A stretch of DNA of 41,679 nucleotides from Ancylomarina euxina. Lineage in GTDB: Bacteria > Bacteroidota > Bacteroidia > Bacteroidales > Marinifilaceae. Positions within the stretch are counted from its first letter, which is position 1. The number at the start of each line of letters is the position of its first letter. A model generated the notes under the pieces. It was given only the letters and a program-made list of their open reading frames with translations. It ran no database searches and was not told where the DNA came from. The stretch is from contig NZ_QQWG01000026.1 of NCBI RefSeq assembly GCF_003863355.1, positions 1 through 41,679 on the forward strand, read 5' to 3'. Made by a program: the position numbers and the translations under genes. Positions 26,681 through 35,476 of this stretch are shown here, piece by piece.

Positions 26681-27343
26681 TTAGATGATAGACTTTTTGA
26701 GTTCTTTAGCGTCAGCAAATTTTTTTAATAGTTCTTCTGCAAAATCTAGACTTTCAAGCAATTCTTTTTCTTCCTGATAAGAAAAGAATACCATGAGGAA
26801 ATTCTGACAATTTAAATCGATTTGTGTACGAAGTGAATCAGAGGTTGCACTACCAAAAGCACCAAGATCGTCTCGAAACAAAGGCAAGTTTTCTACATTA
26901 AGCTGACCTCTTCCAATACCTTGATAGTCTTCGTCGGCTTTTCCAAGGCCCATTTTTATGTCTCCAACAATTTTGTCTGCATTATAACCTCCAATGGAAA
27001 AGCCTGATTTTATAGAAGCCAAATTCAGTAAGTCAACCACATTGTTGATCTTATACAAGCCTTTACCATTAACGATTCTTCTCAATAAGGATTCTGCCGA
27101 TAATCTGTATCTGTTGGGATCTTTTCCAACACGACGGTAGCCATCTTTCGACGATTGAATGGTCGACTTGTTACGGATATCTTCCACCGTCAGCGTTTTT
27201 TCAATCTGTGCGATATATTCGTCTATTTCTTTCCAAAGTTCGTCATTATCCTCAGTAATGGTTAACTGACACTCAATAACTCCAAGTTTAAGAGAAGGAC
27301 ATAATTCTGACAAGCCTTGTTCAATTGTTATGGTATGGTTCAT
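26681..27343 (-). CDS. B3/B4 (phenylalanyl-tRNA synthetase beta-type) domain protein
   Basis: This 220-residue protein resembles stand-alone B3/B4 domains, the editing-site fold of the bacterial PheRS beta chain: SKDGYRRVGKDPNRYRLSAE (about 65-84), LLRRIVNGKGLYKINNVVDL, and a C-terminal block with SDSLRTQIDLNCQNFLMVFF. Free B3/B4 proteins may act on mischarged tRNA or unrelated small molecules; none of this can be told from sequence. It is a single gene, convergent with the nitrilase. Confidence 0.8.
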   Translation of the reverse strand: MNHTITIEQGLSELCPSLKLGVIECQLTITEDNDELWKEIDEYIAQIEKTLTVEDIRNKSTIQSSKDGYRRVGKDPNRYRLSAESLLRRIVNGKGLYKINNVVDLLNLASIKSGFSIGGYNADKIVGDIKMGLGKADEDYQGIGRGQLNVENLPLFRDDLGAFGSATSDSLRTQIDLNCQNFLMVFFSYQEEKELLESLDFAEELLKKFADAKELKKSII

Positions 27344-27574
27344 ATTGGATTTTGTTTATGATCAAAAATAAGCATTTCACTGAATTAATGTCCCAGTTAA
27401 TTCGTGTCCTAAACGTTTTTATTCAATTCCTCATACTAGTTAGGGCTTTTCGAGCTATCGTTTTCAAGCACTCTCTAGGGAATTAGAGCGTAACGGAACA
27501 CTAAGGGGGGCCAATAGGGGTGTTTTTTAAGTCTGTATAGATGTCAAATCTAAGTTGTTTATAATTGCGATGTT

Positions 27575-27601
27575 TAATAATAATAATAATAATAATAATA
27601 A
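27575..27601. repeat. (TAA)9 microsatellite
   Basis: Nine uninterrupted TAA units in non-coding DNA, 230 bases from the start of the B3/B4 gene. Such tracts can change length by replication slippage. Confidence 0.9.
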
Positions 27602-27716
27602 ATGCGTTTGATAAGCAAAACTTTGAATTGCTTGTACATAGAGATGTTCTTGTTTTGTGTTTTATTATATTTTGATCAGTGCAAGTGATTTTCAGCTAAT
27701 GAAAACAGAATTTTAG

Positions 27717-27926
27717 CAATGTAAATACGAGTAAAGTCTCAAAAACTGCTTATTTGATCAATATCAATACTTTCAAAGCTCGAAAAATTGGTTTTTCACC
27801 CAATATCAATACTGACAAAGCATGAAAAATTAGTTTTTTGCTCAATATCAATACTGACAAAGACCGAAAAACTGCTTTTTTGCCCAATATCAATATTTAC
27901 AAAGCAAAAAATGATCTTTTGAATAA
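27717..27926. repeat. Tandem array of five 42-bp units
   Basis: Units start at 27717, 27759, 27801, 27843 and 27885, each exactly 42 bases apart. The three central ones share CAATATCAATAC, then CAAAG, GAAAAA and a T-run; neighbouring central units agree at about 34-35 of 42 positions. The first and last are degenerate. Each unit carries an A-tract and a T-tract around a 4-base centre. There are no spacers, and all three forward frames contain stops, so it is neither CRISPR nor an intact coding repeat. Confidence 0.85.
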
Positions 27927-27957
27927 TCAATAAATACTAATCCCAAAATTAAAATCA

Positions 27958-28264
27958 ATGACATTGATTAAGAAAATTACCCCGAGTAGTCGCAATGGCG
28001 ACATTAGTGCATTACTAACTCTTATTATGAAAGTATTTGCGAAGAATGATTGGAGTGCAGACGTTTATTTAACGTCTATAATTGAAACAACAAGTGGAAC
28101 TCATGAGAAATTGTTAAGAAGTAAAAGAGAATGTAGGTAAAGCTGCATACTCTTTTTTTGTTGGTTTCGATTGCAATAAACCAAGCGTGCCAAAATATGC
28201 GATTTTAGCGTCTAATAATGAAAGTGGAAAAAGCTTTGGGCTAGGATGGGTTCAAAATCAATAA
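27958..28264 (+). pseudogene. Remnant of a small unrecognised gene, frameshifted
   Basis: An ATG at 27958 opens 60 codons (MTLIKKITPSSRNGDISALL..) to a TAG-type end at 28140. From about 28113 another frame is open to a TAA at 28262-28264 and reads like real protein (EVKENVGKAAYSFFVGFDC.. ..SFGLGWVQNQ). Together they look like one protein of about 100 residues broken by an indel near 28110. From memory the first half recalls the start of DUF6261-type Bacteroidota proteins, but this is weak. It may also be a truncated piece of a longer gene. Confidence 0.4.
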
Positions 28265-28304
28265 TTCATGTACTTTTAGGGTTAGCTTATTTTAAGATTA
28301 AAGT

Positions 28305-29027
28305 ATGGAAAGTAAAACAGCATTAATAACGGGATCAGCTAAGAGAATAGGGAATGAATTGGCTCTACATTTGGCTAAGCAGTCTTGGAATCTGGCTCTT
28401 CATTATAATACTTCAAAAGGGGAAGCTATGGCTTTGAGAGATTACCTTAAAGCCATGTACCCTAAGCAAGTATTTAAGGTGTTTTGCTGCAATCTTTCCG
28501 ATGAAATTGCCTGTGAATCTCTAATCTATGAGGTTAATGAGGAGTTTAGTCAGATAGACCTACTGATTAATAATGCCTCAGTTTATAGTCCAAGTTCGAT
28601 TAAAGAGACCAATTTAGAATTGCTTAATGAGCAGATGAACGTCAACTTTAAAGCGCCTTTTGTTTTAATGCGCGATTATGCGAATATCTGTAAAAGGGGA
28701 GTCATTGTAAACTTCCTTGATACACGAATAAGCAAATATGCGTCTGATTATGCTGCTTATAGTCTATCTAAAGTTGCTTTATCTCATTTGACTCAAATGG
28801 GGGCTTTGGAATTCGGACCCGATATTAGAGTAAATGGAATTGCTCCGGGTTCAACTATTGCACCAGCTAATGCAGATGAAAATTATCTTGAAAACAGAGC
28901 TGCCTCAACACCGATGAAAGTAACAGGAGGTATGCAACCTATTTTAAAATCGCTTGATTACATATTGGATAATAATTTTCTTACAGGACAAATTCTGTAT
29001 TGCGATGGGGGAGAGCAGTTAATTTAA
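28305..29027 (+). CDS. Short-chain dehydrogenase, pteridine reductase/FolM-like
   Basis: This 240-residue NADP-type SDR has the nucleotide-binding motif TGSAKRIG (9-16), which fits the TGxxxRxG variant of pteridine reductases rather than the classic TGxxxGxG. It also has NNAS (89-92) and the catalytic Tyr152 and Lys156 in YSLSK. The usual catalytic Ser 13 residues before the Tyr is replaced by Asp139 (NFLDTR), again as in PTR1 and FolM. It probably reduces dihydropterins (dihydromonapterin or dihydrofolate). It is convergent with the Nudix gene, with only 16 bases between them. Confidence 0.85.
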   Translation: MESKTALITGSAKRIGNELALHLAKQSWNLALHYNTSKGEAMALRDYLKAMYPKQVFKVFCCNLSDEIACESLIYEVNEEFSQIDLLINNASVYSPSSIKETNLELLNEQMNVNFKAPFVLMRDYANICKRGVIVNFLDTRISKYASDYAAYSLSKVALSHLTQMGALEFGPDIRVNGIAPGSTIAPANADENYLENRAASTPMKVTGGMQPILKSLDYILDNNFLTGQILYCDGGEQLI

Positions 29028-29043
29028 TTGGAGGGATATGGTT

Positions 29044-29445
29044 TTATTTTAAATCGTTAATTAATTGGTTGACGATTGGCAAATCAGCTTCTGCCCAATC
29101 CAGCTCATGAATTTGATCTAAAGCTAGCCACTTGATGTCCTGATGTACTAAAAGTTTGAAATTACCCTGCATATGATCTACAAAGTATGCTTTTAGTTTA
29201 ATGATTTTGTTTCCATAATCGTGCATATTCTCACATAGAAAGTTGCCACATTTGGCTTGAATGTTGAATTCTTCCTGTAGTTCTCTCTCTAAACAGGCTT
29301 CTGGTGTTTCTCCATCTTCTATTTTCCCACCCGGGAATTCCCACTTACCTCCTTGTTCGCTGGAATCTTTTCTTTGCGCACAAAGAAAGCGATTATCCTT
29401 TCGGATAATCGCAGCTGTGACTTCAACTATTTTTTTTGAATTCAT
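29044..29445 (-). CDS. Nudix hydrolase, MutT/8-oxo-dGTPase type
   Basis: This 133-residue protein resembles MutT: VEVTAAIIRKDNRFLCAQR, GGKWEFPGGKIEDGE and a Nudix box spanning 40-62. Metal-binding REL-x-EE is at 54-59. The box departs from the consensus at one place: Asn61 stands where a Gly is usual (EEFNI). It would clean the nucleotide pool of oxidised dGTP or a similar nucleotide. It follows the DUF819 gene by 18 bases and is likely in the same operon. Confidence 0.9.
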   Translation of the reverse strand: MNSKKIVEVTAAIIRKDNRFLCAQRKDSSEQGGKWEFPGGKIEDGETPEACLERELQEEFNIQAKCGNFLCENMHDYGNKIIKLKAYFVDHMQGNFKLLVHQDIKWLALDQIHELDWAEADLPIVNQLINDLK

Positions 29446-29463
29446 ATTTTTTTTAGAGTATGT

Positions 29464-30633
29464 CTAGCTTAGAAATACGGCTATAGATACACCTATAAAT
29501 GTTCCGATAATATAACCTAAAATACCGACTAGGATTCCAGGAGTAATGAGTTTCTTTTGTCCCATTGAGGCAGCCATAGGTGCTGCTACCGATGGTCCCA
29601 TAATATTTGCTGCCGAAGAAATAACGACTTCGTATACATCTAACTTGAATAGCTTTGCCAGTGCCAATAAGAAAACGAAGTGGAATAGCATGATAGTAAG
29701 GTAGAATCCTAGAATTGCAGGACCGATATCGAAAATCTGATGAATATTAGTAGCTGCTCCAATTACCGCTAAGAAAATATACATCATCCATATACCAACC
29801 GAAAAAGCTGTATTTTCTAATGCTTTTAGGCGTTTAGGAAAAAGGTTGGCAGCCAATACTGCAAATAGCGTAATAAGTAGAATGCTTAAGTTTATTTCGG
29901 TCTGAACCAATCTTTCTAAATACGGAGCTATGAAAGTACCTGCACCGGCGATAAATGCAGCTATAAAAACTGAAACAGCAATGCGTTCCATAGTGATTGG
30001 GTAGTCTTCTCTTTTATCTTGATCAGTAACTTCAATTTCATTTTCTTTCTTTGGTTTTACAAAGAATCGCGCTAAGAACATGAGAGATGGTGTTAGAAAA
30101 AGAAATAGCGTATAAAGATTTGAAACCAAATTGTCAACGGCGATAGTAGCTGTAAACATTGGATTGGTGCTGAAATTTAAACTCTCTGCTGCAGCAATAA
30201 AGTTAACGCTACCTCCAATTAGAGTGGCAGCAATTACACCAGCGGTATTACCGGCATCTTCACCCAAATCAATCAATGAAAAAGCCAGAAAGCATCCTAA
30301 TACAATTCCTATTGCTCCAATAATATAAGCTAGGAGTAGCTTCCCACTTTCCTTAACGATTTTTAGCAAATTAGAGCTAAACAAAAGCATTGGAATTGAT
30401 ATGGGAATAAAATAGGTGAAGACCATATCGTAAACTTCAACCTTTACGTTTGGGTTAGAAGCTACAGGGAGAACGCCCAACATGGCTAATATTGACATGG
30501 ATATCATTGTAACAAGAATGCCAGATAGTTTTCCAAACCATTTTTTGTGTTCAGAATAGATACCAAAAGCTGCAGCACCAGCTACAATAAAGAAGAGTAT
30601 AAAATGACTGTCGGGAGAAATAAATGATTCCAT
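29464..30633 (-). CDS. DUF819 family membrane protein
   Basis: This 389-residue protein has about ten membrane helices and the DUF819 signature stretches (GVIAATLIGGSVNFIAAAES, TATIAVDNLVSNLYTLFLFL, VISSAANIMGPSVAAPMAAS). The second half mirrors the first, as in transporters with inverted repeats. DUF819 members are thought to be transporters; the substrate is unknown. A cytoplasmic charged loop (KPKKENEIEVTDQDKRED) lies near the middle. It is followed by the Nudix gene. Confidence 0.88.
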   Translation of the reverse strand: MESFISPDSHFILFFIVAGAAAFGIYSEHKKWFGKLSGILVTMISMSILAMLGVLPVASNPNVKVEVYDMVFTYFIPISIPMLLFSSNLLKIVKESGKLLLAYIIGAIGIVLGCFLAFSLIDLGEDAGNTAGVIAATLIGGSVNFIAAAESLNFSTNPMFTATIAVDNLVSNLYTLFLFLTPSLMFLARFFVKPKKENEIEVTDQDKREDYPITMERIAVSVFIAAFIAGAGTFIAPYLERLVQTEINLSILLITLFAVLAANLFPKRLKALENTAFSVGIWMMYIFLAVIGAATNIHQIFDIGPAILGFYLTIMLFHFVFLLALAKLFKLDVYEVVISSAANIMGPSVAAPMAASMGQKKLITPGILVGILGYIIGTFIGVSIAVFLS

Positions 30634-30778
30634 AAAGTGTGTTTAAAAATTGGACTGCAATTTAGCAATTTTGATTTTTATAAAGGAAAGAGTTAATTGA
30701 TTTTGTAAAATAGCAGCCTAATTGTAACACTTAGAAATAATTAACTGGATTTTTATTATCCATATATGGGACTGAAAA

Positions 30779-31819
30779 CTACTTTTTTGCAAAAAGGTGA
30801 TGTAATAATCCTCTGATCAATTCGATGAAAGGCATCGGTTTAATTCCTAAAGCCATATTTGCTTGACTTATTTTGTACACTAGATTCATGTGTTTTATGA
30901 CTTCACGATAGGCTTTAAGCAAGGAATAATCTGGATCGTATATATGAGCAGGTTCTGAATTTGTTCCATTGATTTCTAAAATTTTAATATTTTTGCCTTC
31001 ATACAAATCACGAATACTATTGACTTTTATATCAAAACGACCGTAATAGAATCCGTTTAAAGGTTTCGATATTTCTCTAAATACTTCAACCAATTTGGTA
31101 TTAATAAGATGTGTCCCATCTAAGAACTTGGTCCCTCTGCTATGATTTCCTATGGGTTCTACTTTAAATGTAATGCCCTCAGGAATGATAATATTCCATT
31201 TGTTAGGGTATCTTTTCCTAAAATATTTTAGACGAGATTTTGCTCTGAATTTTTTAGATAATAACTTCCCAAAACTATCGCGTCCATTCCCTGTAATACT
31301 CAGGAATTCTTTCATAACAACTGAGCTTATACCATCTTGTATGCTGTTTGGGAAACGATGATAAAACACGCCCAATTCTATTGGGTGAGAAACAAATTCT
31401 TGAATAATAAGATCTTCTTTGATAATATTTAAATAGTTTTCCAATTCTTTTTCATTGTCGATTTTTTCAACACCACGGCCTCGCTCTCCAACATTAGGTT
31501 TTGCAACAATTGGAAATTCGATCTCCCTTTCAGCCATTAGTTTAATAATATCTTCTTTTGATTTTTCTTTTGTAACGAAAAAATCTTTAGTGTGATATTT
31601 TGAAGAAAGTAAGTTGAGTAACTTGGTTTTATCGGTTCCATAGGCACCACCAAATGCCATTTCGGGATTAGCAGCAGTAAAATAGCTAAATGATTTGCTC
31701 TTTATGGCTAAAACAAAACCATATAAAAACATGGGTGCATAGAATAACCATGCGGGCCAAAATTCAAAATTGATCCATTTGATTATAAATTGAGGGTAAT
31801 AATATTTCTTTCGGGGCAT
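30779..31819 (-). CDS. ATP-grasp enzyme of unknown product
   Basis: This 346-residue protein carries an ATP-grasp fold at about 75-320: FPIVAKPNVGERGRGVEKI (nucleotide-binding strand and glycine loop), IIQEFVSHPIELGVFYHRFP, and the metal site region FYYGRFDIKVNSI .. KILEINGTNSEPAHIYDPDY. It resembles D-alanine-D-alanine ligase-like proteins but lacks their N-terminal substrate domain. Instead it begins with an aromatic segment (FEFWPAWLFYAPMFLYGFVL) that may lie at the membrane. The reaction, probably joining a carboxylate to an amine, is unknown. It is monocistronic, 146 bases downstream of the DUF819 gene's start, divergent from dinB. Confidence 0.8.
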   Translation of the reverse strand: MPRKKYYYPQFIIKWINFEFWPAWLFYAPMFLYGFVLAIKSKSFSYFTAANPEMAFGGAYGTDKTKLLNLLSSKYHTKDFFVTKEKSKEDIIKLMAEREIEFPIVAKPNVGERGRGVEKIDNEKELENYLNIIKEDLIIQEFVSHPIELGVFYHRFPNSIQDGISSVVMKEFLSITGNGRDSFGKLLSKKFRAKSRLKYFRKRYPNKWNIIIPEGITFKVEPIGNHSRGTKFLDGTHLINTKLVEVFREISKPLNGFYYGRFDIKVNSIRDLYEGKNIKILEINGTNSEPAHIYDPDYSLLKAYREVIKHMNLVYKISQANMALGIKPMPFIELIRGLLHHLFAKK

Positions 31820-31988
31820 AACTTAGGTTTAGTTATTTAAATATAAAAGAAATATTAATCCATCAGTAAAGTTAAGACAGAAAAAAGATTTGAAAGTCTT
31901 AAATTAAGGTTTAAGTAAAAAATGATTATTAAAGAATTATATAATACGACTTGTTTTTAATATCTTGTTTTTGAAAAAAATAGACTCT

Positions 31989-32501
31989 ATGCAAATTATA
32001 AATGCTTCTAAAGAAATATGCAAACAGTTATTTCAACTGTGTGATAATTTAGATAATAAGGAATACGCCCATTGCTCTTTTCTTTTAATGGGAAGTTCAA
32101 TTGGAAAGCATATGCGTCATATCATTGAATTCTATGATTTATTAAGAGAAGGTTCAGAGATTGGAGAAGTTAATTATGATACTCGTGTTCGTAATGTTCA
32201 GATCGAGACTGAATTGGACGCAGCAAAGGGTAGATTGGCTTCAATTTTGTCTTGGTTAGACGTATTATCAGTGAATAAAAATATGAGTGTATATTTCCGA
32301 TTTAATTTGGAGAATGATGAAGTGAAGCAAGTTCGATCAAATTTGATGCGTGAGCTAGCCTATAATTTGGAGCATGCAATTCATCATATGGCTTTGATTC
32401 GTATTGCTCTTGATCAACAATTCCCTCATGTAAATATTGATCCAAAATTTGGTCTAGCTTATTCTACAATTCGTTATAATAAAGATCAATGTGCACGTTA
32501 A
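31989..32501 (+). CDS. DinB-family protein
   Basis: From ATG 31989 this is a 170-residue four-helix-bundle protein of the DinB/YfiT type; the TTG at 31965 would add eight residues. Candidate metal ligands are His41/His44 in GKHMRHI and His129 and His132/133 in LEHAIHHM, the expected spacing of the family. DinB proteins are metal-dependent enzymes often using small thiols, but the substrate here is unknown. The last 13 bases overlap the next gene. Confidence 0.82.
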   Translation: MQIINASKEICKQLFQLCDNLDNKEYAHCSFLLMGSSIGKHMRHIIEFYDLLREGSEIGEVNYDTRVRNVQIETELDAAKGRLASILSWLDVLSVNKNMSVYFRFNLENDEVKQVRSNLMRELAYNLEHAIHHMALIRIALDQQFPHVNIDPKFGLAYSTIRYNKDQCAR

Positions 32502-33196
32502 GTTATATTCCAATTTCTGATCAGGATTTCATTTTGACAACCAATCGAGATGAGGATCCAAATCGTGTTGCTTTTAGTCCACAGAAATATCTGCATGACG
32601 GTATTGAATTATTTTATCCTAAAGACTCTAAAGCTAAAGGAAGTTGGATAATAAGCAATTGTATTGATACCTGTTTATGTTTGCTTAATGGGGCTTTTGA
32701 TAAGCATCAACGTCAACCTTATTATAGGCAGAGTAGAGGATTGATTCTTCTTGATTTTTTTAAATTTTCAGGTCTTAATGACTTTATAGAGAACTATCAG
32801 TTTGAAGGGATAGAAGCATTTACGATGATTGTTGTTGAAAACAAATCTGCAATTCAAATAACAGAACTAATTTGGGATGAGAAAAAATTACATGTGAGGG
32901 AACTATTAAGCAATGAAGCTCATTTTTGGTCATCAACGACTTTATATACAAAGGAAATGAAGTTGGAACGTGAACAATGGTTTAGGCATTGGTTGAATAA
33001 TGAAACCCAGTTAAATCAGGATACTATTATTAGGTTCCATAAAACAGGTGGATCTGGTAATATGGAATACGGTCTGTTTATGAATAGACGAAATCTTGTT
33101 AGGACAGTTAGTATAACTCAGATAATTGGGAGTGAACAGGGACATGTATTGAAATATCTCAATTTGTCAGACGAGGAGGTTTGCAAAACCAGATAA
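32489..33196 (+). CDS. NRDE-family protein (TANGO2-like)
   Basis: This 235-residue protein starts MCTLSYIPIS and has the signature TTNRDEDPNR (about 17-26), typical of the NRDE/TANGO2 family. Cys2 right after the initiator Met could become an N-terminal nucleophile if Met is removed. Further blocks: AKGSWIISN, LLNGAFDKH, and the Ser/Thr-rich WSSTTLYT. Its function is not established; the human homologue is linked to heme/lipid handling. The start lies inside the end of dinB, so translation is coupled. Confidence 0.88.
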   Translation: MCTLSYIPISDQDFILTTNRDEDPNRVAFSPQKYLHDGIELFYPKDSKAKGSWIISNCIDTCLCLLNGAFDKHQRQPYYRQSRGLILLDFFKFSGLNDFIENYQFEGIEAFTMIVVENKSAIQITELIWDEKKLHVRELLSNEAHFWSSTTLYTKEMKLEREQWFRHWLNNETQLNQDTIIRFHKTGGSGNMEYGLFMNRRNLVRTVSITQIIGSEQGHVLKYLNLSDEEVCKTR

Positions 33197-33225
33197 GAGA
33201 TTTGATCAATTCGATTATAAATTAA

Positions 33226-33262
33226 AAAATAGCTATCAAATTAAATTGATAGCCATTTTTTT
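33226..33262. terminator. Bidirectional terminator between NRDE and pckA genes
   Basis: GCTATCAA (33232-33239) pairs with TTGATAGC (33246-33253), flanked by an A-run before and a T-run after, serving both converging genes. Confidence 0.8.
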
Positions 33263-33296
33263 TTATGTTTAAATTCTGATTAGATCAGAAGTGTTT

Positions 33297-34958
33297 TTAC
33301 TTACCAGGACATTGAGCAATAATATTAGCATCGATATCTTGCTTACTATAAGCCTTATCGTAATTCTCAGAGAATTTCTTCGCTAAGTTTTCGGCAGTCG
33401 TTTTATAAGCTTTCTTGTCTTCCCATGTGTTGATAGGAATTAACATTTCAGTAGGAACATTAGGACAAGTAGTCGGAATGTTCACGTGGAATAATTCATC
33501 TTGAATATACTCAACATTGTCAAGTTCACCATTAAGAGCTGCATCAACCATAGCTCTTGTATACTTTAACTTGATACGAGACCCTGTGCCATATGAGCCA
33601 CCGCTCCATCCTGTATTAATAAGGAATACATTAGTGTCATGCTCATCCATTTTATTACCCAGCATATCTGCATAAATATTTGGATTACATGGCATAAATG
33701 GTTGTCCAAAGAAACGTGAGAAAGTCGCCTGAGGTTCAGTAACTCCGGTTTCAGTACCTGCTAATTTTGATGTGTATCCCATCAAGAACCAAAGCATAGC
33801 CTGCTCTTTAGTTAATTTTGATACTGGAGGCAATACACCATAAGCATCAGCTGTTAAAAATAGAATAGTTTTAGGGTGACCAGCTGTTGATTCTGGTTTA
33901 ATATTACTTAAGAACTCAAGGGGATAAGATGCGCGTGAGTTTGGAGTATATCTGGTATCGAAGAAGTCGATATCCCCATTAGGGTACATCATGGCATTCT
34001 CAATAATAGCACCATGTTTCTTATAATCTGCATTGTGCATCACTGCATCCCAAATTTCTGGCTCGTTTTTACGCTCCATGTCAATCATCTTCGCATAACA
34101 ACCATTTTCAAAATTGAAAATACCGTTATCACTCCATCCATGCTCGTCGTCACCTAGAAGTGCACGATTAGGATCTGCTGAAAGCGTTGTTTTACCCGTA
34201 CCTGAAAGTCCTAATAAAAGAGCAGAATCTTTACCTTTTCCCTCGTTAGCAGAGCAATGTAATGGTAATACTCCATTGAAAGGAAGTAGGTAGTTCATCA
34301 CAGTAAACATCAATTTCTTCATGCTACCTTGATATTTTGAACCATATACAATACCAATTCTTCTATCAACATCAACAACGACACAAAGTCCAGATGTTTC
34401 GCCATTAGGTAAGTCACGAACTAGCCCTTTATAACGATCTTTGTCAAGCTCGTCGTTTGGAAGTGCAATAAGTTGGAATTCCTGATCAGCAAAAATAGAC
34501 TCCTTAATATTATCAGGTACAGGTCGGAACATATTATCAATGAAAACCTGATTTAATGCCTTGTCGGAAGTTGTTCTTACAGGAAGAGCGTATTTAGCAT
34601 CTGCACCAATGACTCTGGTTGTTGTAAATATAGTCTCTTTGCTTTGAATCGTCTTTAATGCATCTGCATAGATAAGTGCAAACGTTTGCGGACTTAGGCC
34701 GATATTATTAGGTGATGTCCAGTCAATATTTGATTCACTTTCGGGATTTCTAACAATATATGTGTCTTTAGGGCTACGACCTGTTGAGTTAGATGGTGTC
34801 CAAGTAGCAAGAGCTCCATTGGGTGTTACTATGGCATCTTTATTATCAACAGCCTTTGTAATTAAATCTTCTCTGGAAAGATTTTCTCTAACATCTTGAT
34901 GCGCTTCTAAAACTTTTTTTAGTTCTTCAATCATGCTAATTTGTATTGTACTCATCAT
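33297..34958 (-). CDS. pckA: Phosphoenolpyruvate carboxykinase (ATP)
   Basis: This 553-residue enzyme interconverts oxaloacetate and PEP with ATP. Visible features: NSTGRSPKDTYIV near 57, the phosphate loop GLSGTGKTTLSADPNRALLG followed by the metal/substrate stretch DDEHGWSDNG, PNSRASYPLEF, and NTGWSGGSYGTGSRIKLKYT. Length is slightly above the family's usual ~535-540; a second in-frame Met (MIEELKKVL, 34934) eight codons later may be the true start. It is transcribed alone; a -7 element TAATTTTG lies on the minus strand at 34981-34988, but no clear -33. Confidence 0.97.
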   Translation of the reverse strand: MMSTIQISMIEELKKVLEAHQDVRENLSREDLITKAVDNKDAIVTPNGALATWTPSNSTGRSPKDTYIVRNPESESNIDWTSPNNIGLSPQTFALIYADALKTIQSKETIFTTTRVIGADAKYALPVRTTSDKALNQVFIDNMFRPVPDNIKESIFADQEFQLIALPNDELDKDRYKGLVRDLPNGETSGLCVVVDVDRRIGIVYGSKYQGSMKKLMFTVMNYLLPFNGVLPLHCSANEGKGKDSALLLGLSGTGKTTLSADPNRALLGDDEHGWSDNGIFNFENGCYAKMIDMERKNEPEIWDAVMHNADYKKHGAIIENAMMYPNGDIDFFDTRYTPNSRASYPLEFLSNIKPESTAGHPKTILFLTADAYGVLPPVSKLTKEQAMLWFLMGYTSKLAGTETGVTEPQATFSRFFGQPFMPCNPNIYADMLGNKMDEHDTNVFLINTGWSGGSYGTGSRIKLKYTRAMVDAALNGELDNVEYIQDELFHVNIPTTCPNVPTEMLIPINTWEDKKAYKTTAENLAKKFSENYDKAYSKQDIDANIIAQCPGK

Positions 34959-35476
34959 ATTTTTTTTAGGTTTGGAGTCCCAAAATTATGATGAGATATT
35001 TAACTATCCTAATATGTATATCTATTTTTTATATTTATTTTTAATTTATTCTCAATGATATTTAGTAGGTTTAACGTGGGGAAGAAGTTAGATATCTTCC
35101 TGATATGTTAGCTTTTCCCTGATTTCCTATTTTACAATCATCTCTTACTTCTTTATTATCAATTGTTTCAGATCGTATTGTCTTTTAATATCCATCTATT
35201 AGAGAAAAAAGGTATTAATCATATTCCACGCAAACGATTTCGAGAAATTAACGATTTTAATGAAAATTAAGCTGTTTTTTTAATTCTAAGGAAAAAATAT
35301 CTACTTATTCAGAATGTTTTTTTATCCTCCAGTTTGAATACATAATTTACTTAAAAGGAAGGAGTAATCCAAACGATGAATAAAGCTTGTTCAGGCTGGA
35401 ATTATTTTGGGTAATTCTTTCATTTTTGATAAAATGTATAAAAAATAGTTGCAGAAGAGGCTTGAAAATTTGAGAT
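34959..35476. other. Intergenic region upstream of pckA
   Basis: Apart from the pckA -7 element (34981-34988, minus), I see only AT-rich DNA with a small GAATTA/TAATTC dyad near 35399-35417. No gene or strong structure. Confidence 0.5.

Larger units (their letters stand above)
27344..27957. other. Gene-free region with repeats
   Basis: Besides the two repeat tracts listed separately, it holds a GC-richer patch at about 27470-27530: CTCTA/TAGAG (27473-27477, 27484-27488), then a G-run and an AACAC/GTGTT pair ending in TTTTTT. This could be a weak plus-strand terminator. No coding region was seen. Confidence 0.45.

Noticed and set aside
27717-27926. CRISPR array
   Set aside because: Units are contiguous with no unique spacers, and no cas gene is present in the window.
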